DNA from: Cycas panzhihuaensis
Lineage: Eukaryota > Cycadophyta
NCBI GenBank assembly: GCA_023213395.1
Contig: CM041465.1
Location: forward strand, 123,573,741 to 123,637,740
Length of the DNA stretch: 64,000 nt
Direction: 5' to 3'
Shown here: positions 36,721-46,507 of the stretch, piece by piece
Layout of the letters: each line of letters begins with the position of its first letter
Position numbering within the stretch: position 1 is the first letter of the stretch
Notes under the pieces: model-generated
What the model saw: the letters and a program-made list of their open reading frames with translations, nothing else
Told to the model about the DNA's origin: nothing
Databases searched by the model: none
Made by a program: the position numbers and the translations under genes

Positions 36721-38041
36721 AGCTTCAACATGAGTCAAATGACACCAAATGATAGTCTAATAAATCTTCTTGGATAAAAAATATACCATTGTGGTCTCAT
36801 TCAGCTCAGGGGCACACTCTGGGGGACACCAAACACTAATTATGCATGCGTTAAGTGGGTCACTGATTGTTTTCCCCTTATAAATAGCCACAAATACCCT
36901 CAAAAGTCTTAAAAAATAATAGTGGATGACTTCACGCAGTAATAATGCATGATCTCCTAGTCAAAACCATAAAAAATCTCCTCAATCTATGCTTAAAACA
37001 GCTCAACAATACTCTAAATAACCTCACAACAGGTAAATGTATCAAATATCAATGGTCTAAGGGCCTTTTATAAAGTTTAATTAGAAAGAGAATATGCCAA
37101 AAGGTATATTCTCAAAAGTGGCAACTTTTCAACATTTCTTGTTCGTCTACCACTTAACCTATGTGGGGAAAATCTCAAAACATTTTATCAATGTATTTAC
37201 TAAGTCTAAAACTTAGTAAAAGTACATCAAAAATAGATTTTCAAAGTCACACAGTGTGATTCTACGAGGTGAAACTATCGCAACTTATATTTAGCATGCA
37301 CACTCATAAACAAATGGGCAGATACCAAAACAGGATGAAGATCATTTGTATGGATGGTAAATTAGTCTATACACTGCCTAGCCACTTCAATAAGTGCCCA
37401 ACCAACATTAATACAGTTGTTTGAAGCTTACTTCATGCATACGATTGGTAATTCAAGTCTCCAAATTCACACAATTGTACTAAAACTTTAATGGAACATC
37501 CTTTATTGTTAAAAATAATAAATTCTACTGATGTACATACATTATATCACTCATATATGGACAGAAAAACACCAATATAGGCTCCAATCATGTCCATAGG
37601 TGTTAAAGAGAGATTTGATAGTAAACAATAGCAAAGAACATGCTTATTTCATTGAATTTTAGAGTGTTTTTATGAGAAATGTGACAAACTTACGTATTTA
37701 CATGTATGGCTACCTCATCACTACTGAGTCACCATAAAAATGAGTTTTATTGGCTTGAATTACAGTTTTAATTCATCATCTGGCTTCAGATGGCCCCCAA
37801 CAAGCCAACTTATACCATGAATGTGGTCTTCATGTATGATTATTAACTTTAATAGACCCTTATTCTTCATTGATTAGTGATTTTTACTACTTCAACCACC
37901 ACTGATCTGTTGTGCCTACTTCCACACATTACTGAAGTTGATGGACCCTCAAGACAAATCTTGGGTTTGATGGCTTCACCCAGCAACCGACAATCTCACT
38001 GCTCTGCTCAACGTCAGACTTCAGCTGTGTAGGACCCTACA
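36721..38041. other. Copia leader region
   Basis: About 1.3 kb between gag and the primer site, no recognisable coding content. Confidence 0.55.
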
Positions 38042-38053
38042 GCTCTAATACCA
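38042..38053 (-). other. Primer-binding site of the copia element
   Basis: GCTCTAATACCA on the plus strand, one mismatch from GCTCTGATACCA, directly before the LTR at 38054. Confidence 0.82.
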
Positions 38054-38411
38054 TGTTCGGGGACATGAAATCATATAGGTATGTTTCTATCCACAGAATC
38101 TTTAACCATATACAGTAAGCAAACAAAAATACACATAGAATATAGATGCACAATACAGAGGATTTATGTGGAAAAACTCTTTCAAAAAAGAAAAACCCAC
38201 CATAAAAGATCCTTCTAGTTCACATTGATTATTTCATAATTGATTTGATACATTGAATACACAAGAGGTCAAGGATTTTATATTCTTCTAAGAGGTGTTA
38301 CCCAATTAGGGTTGTAACCCTTTAAATATCTCATACCTTTTCACTTAATCACCTTAGTTAAATCACATTAATATTAACTTAATGGCTTAACAAACAATTA
38401 CCACGTTAACA
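38054..38411 (-). repeat. 5' LTR of the copia element
   Basis: TGTTCGGGGACATG to ACGTTAACA; direct repeat of 32295-32654. Confidence 0.88.
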
Positions 38412-38470
38412 TTGAATAATTGTCTTCTATTAACAAAAAATGAATATAACCCATTTTGATAACATCAACC
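38412..38470 (-). pseudogene. N-terminal Gag stub of the large gag-only element
   Basis: The minus strand reads FLLIEDNYS at the copia border. With the continuation at 32294 (MVKNMKS) it matches the NY..W...MK start of UBN2-type Gag. It shows that the copia element landed inside this gag. Confidence 0.5.
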
Positions 38471-39189
38471 TTATGATTTTTCAACAACTTTCACACACTA
38501 TTGAGTGCACTCACTACCATGCAATTTTCTAGTCTTCCACACAAGCATAAACACTAGGAAACTTTCCTTAATGGTCTTTAATTCCTTTTAGTCTCATATG
38601 GCATTTTAACATACATATATAAAACTGCAAAAATTAACTATGTCATTCAAAGACATAAGTTCTTATCAATGGAGGGGACCTGAAAGAGTTCACCAATCAA
38701 TGCATATGGATTCTCTCTATTTCACTTCCACGTCTTTTCCTTTCTGAATACCTCCAAGGAGAAAAAGCAAGGTGAATCATTTATTGTTTAAATTCAGAAC
38801 TAGAATCAATCATCCCAAAATTGTGTACGACATTTGTTTGGCCTATAGAAGTTTAATATTTAGTGCCATTGATGACACAAACTAATGTATTTCCATTTTC
38901 AAATATGGCCAATCTCTAATATATAATGTGGTTGGTAGATAATTAAATTAAATCGATAGCAACCATGATATATTGATGGATGACAATATAAATCAAAGAT
39001 GATGGAGCTTATCAAAAAATACCTTTGTGTGGAAATCTTCACCCTGGTATGTCAAATATCAATGGACTCAAGGTAGCTAATAGGTCAAACTAGTTACAGA
39101 TTGTACAACAAGGGGCAACGTATGTAGATATGGACCACAACATTACAAGCGCAATATATCTTCACAAATCTTTACAGGTACATAACACC
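38471..39189. other. Internal region of the large gag-only element, unassigned
   Basis: Between the Gag stub and the hnRNP-like fragment. Minus-strand pieces are coding-like but broken and I assign no family. Confidence 0.45.
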
Positions 39190-39590
39190 ATTGGTGAATC
39201 TCATTAGAACAAATATCAATAGTTGTGTTAAACTGCTCAAAATCTTCTTTGAAGTCACTCTCATTAATAGTTGATGGTAAGCCACCCATAAATATCTTCT
39301 TTAAAATAGTCTAAATCACTAATTAACACCCACTACTGCTACTTCGAGTAATATTTTGTTGCTCTTCTTTAGGGACAACTTTTGTAGCTTGCACCAATCG
39401 CCCATCAATGGCGTGTTTTTCCTGAACAACTCTGTTTGCAATTGCTAGATTAGAAAAAAATCACAAACCCAGATGCTAAAATAACCAGAGGTATTTGATT
39501 GGGATTCAGAAAACACCTCCCCACGCCTTCAAATAATGAATCAGAATCAATTTTGCATTCAAATTCATAAGTTTCATCCCATGTTCATAT
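39190..39590 (-). pseudogene. Fragment of an hnRNP-like RNA-binding protein (RRM1 end, linker, RRM2 start)
   Basis: The minus strand shows RRGEVFSES and ASGFVIFF (RNP1-like GFVIF), then RVVQEKHAIDGRLVQATKVV followed by PKEEQQNITRSSSSG. Further on comes KKIFMGGLPSTINESDFKE, an RNP2-type start of a second RRM, and FEQFNTTID. The order and spacing match plant two-RRM hnRNP A/B-like proteins, which bind RNA in the nucleus. Frameshifts and two stops in the linker make it a pseudogene. The match stops abruptly after the first strands of RRM2. It sits upstream of the gag of the large gag-only element, consistent with host-gene capture, or with insertion of a retrocopy. Confidence 0.78.
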
Positions 39591-40446
39591 TTAGAAAAAC
39601 ACTATGAATTCAATTTAGAAAAAATAAAAATTGTTTATGAAAAAAGACAACAAGAGGTATGTGGGATGGACTGGAGGAGGCCCAACAATGGACGGAAAGT
39701 AAAGACCAATGATGAGCATGGACTTCCTTATAGAAATGACTACTCAACAAGCACCTTTCCCAAGCACACATAGATTCCTTATAGTGAAGGCATAGTGGCT
39801 TTTTGTAAATCCCAAGTCTAGAGCATCTAACAAATGAAGGAGAAAACCCATGCTAAGGCATCTGTCAAAAGTTAACTAAAGAGGAAAAAATTGTGCCATA
39901 ATTAGAAAAAGTGGAAGAAGAACTCCAAAAAGGTCATCCGTGGAATGAGACGCTAGAGGACAATTATAGTATGTCTGTGTGGCAGGGGTCATGTTTTAAA
40001 ACTTTTATTATAAAGATATTAGTATGTGAGTTATGTGGAGTAAATATAGATAAACAATATAGCACCCTTATAAATTGGCATGTAACAAAGCTGAATAAGG
40101 ATGTAAAAAAGCAGTATGCAAATTGGCTGCCAAGAGAAAGACTCGTAAAGCTAGAAAACTAGCAAAAATATTGAAGCACCAATTATATTTCACGGTATTC
40201 CATAAAACATGTGAGCAAGAATGAGTTGTTTAGAATGGCCATTGTTTGAGTTTGTCATTGCTAAAATGATCATTATGAAGAGCCGCCTAAGCGGGACAAT
40301 GTCAAATCCAGAGCCAGAGGCAAGGATAAAGGAAGTTTTATGGAATTTGCATAAGGTGATGGCAAATTATGAAGAGATGTGAAGGGCCTGAGAAGAGCAG
40401 ACAAGCCATTCAATCCAAACAACATCAATGCTCAAAGAGTAGGTCT
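39591..40446. other. Internal region of the large gag-only element, unassigned, with a plus-strand open frame
   Basis: A plus-strand frame of 83 codons (39911-40162) has protein-like composition (WHVTKLNKDVKKQYANWLPR), but I recognise no family. Base composition is less AT-rich than around it. It may be further captured sequence. Bounded on the right by the gypsy LTR. Confidence 0.4.
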
Positions 40447-40461
40447 TGGAATCGCACCTTC

Positions 40462-40482
40462 GGGGTGGGGGGTGGGGGTGGG
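40462..40482 (+). other. G-quadruplex-type motif in the LTR
   Basis: Four G runs of 4, 6, 5 and 3 separated by single T. The corresponding place in the other LTR (56162-56172) reads only TTTGGGGAGAG. Confidence 0.6.
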
Positions 40483-42836
40483 TAACTACACTTAGATGAG
40501 GCCAAGTCGAACTATCAAACTATGGTGGTAAGAAACCTACGACAATAACTGAAAGCAACACCCACAAGGGGTGATTATGCATCAAAACGTATGTTTGGGA
40601 CCCACAAATGGCACGTGAACTCCTTTGAGGCAACTCTACTTCAGTTTAGACCAATGGGCAAGTGAGGGGTATCCCCAGTTTCCCGAGTAACCCCAAAAGA
40701 GGTCCTCATGTCCTTAGATGGCCAAAGGAAGGAGGAGAAAGAGAGTGTGGGAATGGCTCCTCACATAGAGAGGGAGTATAAAGGGGACAACTTTAGTAGA
40801 GAAGAAGGGTGGCACATGCACGCAGGAGATGAAGAAGAGGACTAATCTCATAGGTTAGGTATCGACCTAAAGGCCACACTAAAGTGGTTTAATCAAACTA
40901 AGTAGGGAGGACCAAGAAAGCAACCTTAGAAGGGGGATGCCCTCAAGGTGCTAGGCCTAAGAAGGTCTTAGGAGTAAGAATCAATAAAGGAATGTCTCAA
41001 TGGTAGCTATATGATGCAAAGCATATGTAAAAGATGTAAGTTTACTCAATAATACAACAGGATGAGCATGCAAATATGCAAGATTCTTACTACATGCACT
41101 TTCCTATGAAAGTGAGCAAACTAGTTGATAGTAAATGACGAAAACTAGTTCTTTTTCTTTTCCTTTTTCAAATAATGTATGGGTGAAGGCAGAAAAAGAG
41201 AGGGAAGAAAAAGAAATAGGAAAAGCCCAAGGCATACATAGAATATGACGGCTGAACCGGCATTGTCCTTGTTACACTTGTCACCCTCATCTTCCTCCAA
41301 CCATAGATAGCATGGGATGGTGTTGGCGAAGAAAGGAGGGGTTCCCCTTACCTTCCCCCAATTCAAAGGAAATGAAATGGCAAGGAAAGTGGTGTAAGAA
41401 AATGCAAAAGCAAATACAACTTACGATTTTAAGAGAAAAAGAAGTACTGGTTAGAAGGATGGGGACATACCTGGAGCGGGATCCCCCTTTGCTCTTCATG
41501 TGCAACAAGGTAAACTGCAAATCAAACCAACTTTACCCTTTCCCAAGGGATACCAAGTATACATGGGATAGATACACAATAAAACGAATGATAGGGCTCA
41601 TGATTTTTAGCCAAAAGGAATGTCTCTCACCACAACATTACTTCTCGTTCCTTTTATATCATTTAGTAAACAATAAGGGAAAAAGGGGGGGGCCAAAGAG
41701 AGAAGGAGGATGGATAGCCTCGAAATGGCTAAACCTCTAAATTGGATGTGCTCCACATTGTCCAAGTACCAGGGAAGATGAGGCAAGGTGAATGCAAGAA
41801 ACCCTTGAGATGCAAGTGAGAAAGTGGAAGAAAATGTTGCTAAGGCTGTCAATGTTGCGAAAGTTGCAATGTGCAACTATCACAACCTTGATAGGGTTAA
41901 GCTGAAAGGCACAAGAAGCTATGGAATGGATGGCTAAAATCACCTCTTGTAGGACTTGTGAAGCTGGTCACAAGTGTAGCCAGGGGCTGCCTATGCTACT
42001 GCCAGTAGTGGTCTTCTTTCGAACGACCTTTTGGGAGCTCAAGGAAAGCATGAAGGAAGAAGAGATGAGGAGAGAAGGGGAGTTGCCCTTGAGGAGAAGG
42101 CCTACTAGGTGCAGAACCCTGCCTTTGCTCCTTTCACTCTCCATGAAGATCTCTTCTTTGCTGCCCCCTTGTAGCAACCAGGAAAGAGCCAAGAGGAAAA
42201 ATAAGAGATAAGCAAGATGGGAAGGATTTGCCTCCCACTTATAATAAAAACTGAAGAGAAAATGCTATAAAAGTGCTAACAAATGATGTTTATATTGCTT
42301 AAAGTAAAAGAAGGACAAAACATTAGCTCAGGAATACTTGCTATGGGTAGATCATAGGCAGATCTACTAATAAAACAGGGGAGAGAGACCAACCCTATAG
42401 GGTTTATAGGTGAAACCACAAAGGAGCAGCAAGCTGACAGGAGATTAGAGTGAAGAGAGTGGATCTAGACTTGATGAAACACTTTGAGCATGTCCTTCCC
42501 TTAGCTAGCCACATTGTAGGCCTGTAACAATGTATCTGGAGCCGTAGGAGACTGATGGCAGGTTGAGAAGCTATTGTAGCAGGTAGGCTAAGAAGCTATT
42601 ATAACAGGCTCCATCCTTGTTGCAGGGAATTTTTCTAAAGAAGTGCTAGGAGAGTTGAGTGAAAGTTAATAAGATGACTTGAAATGATGTTGTTTTTGGG
42701 TTTCTAAACCTAACCCTAGCTCAATCGAGCAATTAGGGTTCAGCTTGAGGCGAGAATACATCTCTTCCACGTGGCAATTTCACAATAAATGTGAAATTAA
42801 CTACAACAGATTTTTAAAAATAAAAAAATGACAGTC

Positions 42837-42900
42837 GCACCATGATAAACTTTGCAGTACCACGAAGTTTGCAGCAGTACCTCGATCTTTATCATAGTGC
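42837..42900. promoter_or_regulatory. Compound inverted repeat with GGTACC-type dyad (3' LTR copy)
   Basis: Outer arms GCACCATGATAAA (42837-42849) and TTTATCATAGTGC (42888-42900) are complementary with one mismatch. Inside lies the dyad AAACTTTGCAGTACCACGAAG. It could fold as a branched hairpin in RNA or act as a protein-binding palindrome. Function inferred only from recurrence. Confidence 0.6.
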
Positions 42901-43431
42901 ACTAGAACATAGGCAAAAATAAAAGAAAGAGAAGGTTGGGAGCCCAAAAGAGGCAGTACTTTGGCCCTAAGGGGGCCTGACACTCTGTTTAAGTGGCAGG
43001 AAAGGGATTTGAAGCTTAGGAAAGCCTACAACAATAGGTACTGAAGGTAAACTATTCCTGAGAAAAGTTGATAAATAGGCGAAAAGTGCTAACCAGGCCT
43101 GGGCGAGGTGCCAGGGGTCATGACACATCAACAGGTGATGATGCTGGGCTACAGAGGCCCAAAGGTACTAGGGGACATTGTGGAGACACAAAGGAGGGCT
43201 ATGGGTTACCATGGGATATGTATCCCTAGATTATCATAGGCTAAAATGGTATAATGCAACGTGATTAAGTAGTCGATGCATAGTGATCAATTAATGAACT
43301 TGGTAATTATGTAATGTAGATAAAATGCTTCAATCCACCTCTAAGTAGAACTCATGGAGGTGAGGGATAGAAGCGTACCTACACCTACCTGAGTTAACCC
43401 ATCTGTGTTCATTCCCGGTAGCCGGGAAACA

Positions 43432-43441
43432 CTGCCCCCTT
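43432..43441 (-). other. Polypurine tract of the giant gypsy element
   Basis: CTGCCCCCTT on the plus strand, AAGGGGGCAG on the coding strand, abuts the 3' LTR. Confidence 0.82.
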
Positions 43442-43503
43442 GGCGGCAGACCCTTGCTACTCAGAAGTGTAACGCAATGGTGAATGCTGGCAACAAAAAT
43501 GTT

Positions 43504-44431
<928 letters not shown>

Positions 44432-44859
44432 CAAATATGATGATGGTATGAGCTAAGGATGACGGTGAGTGTCATGGCAAGACGCGTGGATAAGGAGATG
44501 AGGGAGATATAACATAGGGCTTGCCTACATGTTGCTCTAAAGCCGGTGGGTAGGAAGAACAGATGGGGAGATGCCCCCATCATATGAATGCAACAACTAA
44601 TGGTAGTAATCATGACCATAATCAAACAAATACTGTGAAAATTATGTATATGAGAGAACTAGAATAATAAGGGTTTTGTACTAGGGCCGACACAGATGGT
44701 AGGGAGAAGAAAACAAAACTGGTGGTCACCATAGTTTAACCTCATTAGCGGCCAACTTTCAAAGGTGCAAGCAGATCGCAATATGAAAGAAGAGATGACC
44801 TAAAACTTGGGTGCTTGGGTGACCAGATAAGTTTCTCAAGGGGGGTCATCGAGGAGAGG
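44432..44859. other. Gypsy 3' region, no gene recognised
   Basis: Between the second RNase H and the TA microsatellite. No family seen. Confidence 0.5.
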
Positions 44860-45258
44860 GAGGTGATGCTCGAGGATGAGACAAACAAAGCTATATTCCT
44901 CAGCGTTGTGATCCTGAGGGATGTGACGAATGTCGACGGAAGAGAAACGTGCCAAAAGAGACCTATCGGTAGAGGTGAGGGCCCTTAGATGTGAGAAATG
45001 CACCTGGTAGACTTAAGTGAGATGGGACACCACAACTTGAGAGTCGCAAAGGAGGATGATAGGTCCCTAGTGAAAATAGAACGCATCAGTAAGAGCTTCA
45101 ATAACGGTCATGTATTCAGCTTCGTTATTGGTGGCTTCAGGGAGGAAGACTCTAGAAAGCATATAGTCATACTTGGAGGGGTCACGGAGGATCCACATAG
45201 CAGTAGAAGGGCCTAGGTTATCGCAACTTCCACCGTTGGTGAAGATGAGTAATGTCAT
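44860..45258 (-). pseudogene. Second RNase H of the gypsy element, downstream of integrase
   Basis: The minus strand reads LLIFTNGGSCDNLGPSTAMW, then LPEATNNEAEYMTVIEAL, PIILLCDSQVVVSHLT and IRHIPQDHNAEE. This is the type I RNase H pattern of Tat-group archaeal-type RNase H (TDGGSRGNPGPAG, ATNNEAEY, DSQLVV.QL, H..R..N..AD). The first catalytic Asp is Asn (AAC), the Glu and second Asp are kept, and the last AD is EE. Two in-frame stops (after AFYFH and SHLT). In known Tat elements this domain usually lies between RT/RNase H and integrase; here it lies about 4 kb downstream of integrase, beyond the antisense gene. Confidence 0.85.
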
Positions 45259-45830
45259 GTTAGAAAGGATAGAGACCTCGATAAGGTGAATGAGGAAAAA
45301 AGAGTGATAGCAGGATCAATGAGTGAAAAAAGAACTCAACGGGGTGAAACAGTCATGAGGTACTCGAGTGGCTATAGACAGAGGTCGTAAAGAGTAGGAG
45401 GACCTAAAGACGAGGCTACCCAGGGACAAGGAGACTAACCCAACAGGCGGGAAGGAGACGACGATGAAAATGCCCCTATGGGGTCCCAAAGGTTGCTGAA
45501 GGAAGCAAGGCGCGATCCCAAATGGGGAGGGCACTTCCTTTGGGAGCCCCAAAGGTACGAACGGGCAGAAAAACTAGGTTCAGGATGACGAGATGAGCCA
45601 AATGAGTATAAACATGAGTATATTTAGGGATGGTACAAAAATTGCGATAGAAGGGGCCTCGCATGAACTGAAGGGCTCATCATAAATGTGCCCAAAGAGA
45701 GAAAAGGAAAGAGGGCCACTGGGGTGAAATAGGAGATGGGCCCATAAGGCAAAGATAACAAGAGGAGAGAGATGGTCCTAAGGGCTGTTACAGAAAGAAA
45801 AAAAGAGGAGGTGCCCGTTGGGGCCCCTGC
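45259..45830. other. Spacer between second RNase H and antisense gene
   Basis: Minus-strand open frames of 60-80 codons occur but show no family. It probably contains the upstream region of the plus-strand gene and the linker of the RNase H. Confidence 0.45.
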
Positions 45831-45840
45831 CTATATAAGG
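45831..45840 (+). promoter_or_regulatory. Candidate TATA box of the antisense gene
   Basis: CTATATAAGG in a GC-rich context (GGGGCCCCTGC before it) on the plus strand, about 0.7 kb before the antisense reading frame opens. It fits a plant core promoter; transcription from it is inference. Confidence 0.45.
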
Positions 45841-46268
45841 AACACTCGGTGAAAACGGGATTTATTTTCACGGGCTCATGATCGATATGGAGCCATTTTC
45901 CTTACATAACGGAGCACCACCCAACTTTATAGGCGTGCGGACAGAAATTAGGCTTTTGGATCGATGCGAGGAGATAGTCGTTAGGACTAGGGAAATGAGA
46001 TGGCGGTAGCAAGGTCAGATCCGGTGAGTGGATCGTCCCATAACCATCTCGTTTCGTTGGTTGAAATTAATGCCATTTCATACTTTTATTAAGTAATTTT
46101 TGGCTCCTTAAGGGTGAATTAGGATCCTCTTGAGCCTGATTTGGGTCCAGAGAGAGGGAGGACGAGGGCATCAGGTAGCCCTGGTCCTAGTTGGCCTAAG
46201 TGTGGCTCACTTGGGTAAAATTTTTGGATTTTTTAGGCATAACCCCCCCTTTATGGGGATGAGACTGG

Positions 46269-46372
46269 CCCCGTGATAAAGATCGTGGTGCCGTGAAGTT
46301 CACTATGAGGCCACTGAGATAGTGCTAAAAACTCAGCGAGGCTAATGCCAAACTCTGTGGTACCACAAAGTT
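46269..46372. promoter_or_regulatory. Inverted copy of the LTR dyad module ahead of the antisense gene
   Basis: CCGTGATAAAGATCGTGGTG (46271-46290) matches the reverse complement of the LTR sequence near 58740-58756. AACTCTGTGGTACCACAAAG, followed by TT (46351-46372), is a near-perfect palindrome around GGTACC. Relative to the plus-strand gene it has the same orientation that the LTR copies have relative to gag. Confidence 0.55.
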
Positions 46373-46507
46373 AAGCATGGACTACAAATAGGAAAAATGA
46401 GGAAATTGACCCAAAGGGATGCTAGACCTAGCCTAGAGGAGGGGAAAGGTAACCTGAGGGTAGTCAGATAGTCATAGGAGTATTCTGACTGATTATTGGG
46501 TGCTTTG

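Larger units (their letters stand above)
32295..38411 (-). mobile_element. Ty1/copia element, near full length but inactive
   Basis: LTRs of 360 bp (32295-32654) and 358 bp (38054-38411) in direct repeat. Polypurine tract beside the left LTR and primer site beside the right LTR, so it reads on the minus strand. Gag, zinc knuckle, protease region, integrase, RT and RNase H follow in copia order. LTRs differ by roughly one base in eight. The flanking 5-mers CTAGA and TTGAA are probably a diverged target duplication, because the interrupted gag frame reads through when one is removed. Numerous stops and frameshifts. Confidence 0.88.
40447..43431 (-). repeat. 3' LTR of the giant gypsy element (2985 bp)
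   Basis: TGGAATCGCACC to CCGGGAAACA. Long direct-repeat identity to 56149-59263 along its whole length. Its right end has the perfect hairpin TTCCCGGTAGCCGGGAA. It lacks about 194 bp present in the other copy at 56683-56876. Contains a 21-base G-quadruplex-type motif near its left end and the GGTACC dyad at 42847-42870. Open frames inside (for example 41312-41740) are repeated in degraded form in the other LTR and show no family. Confidence 0.9.

Noticed and set aside
41312-41740. 142-codon plus-strand frame near 41.5 kb
   Set aside because: It lies in the gypsy LTR; the matching place in the other LTR (57240-57670) is broken by frameshifts, so it is not conserved as coding.
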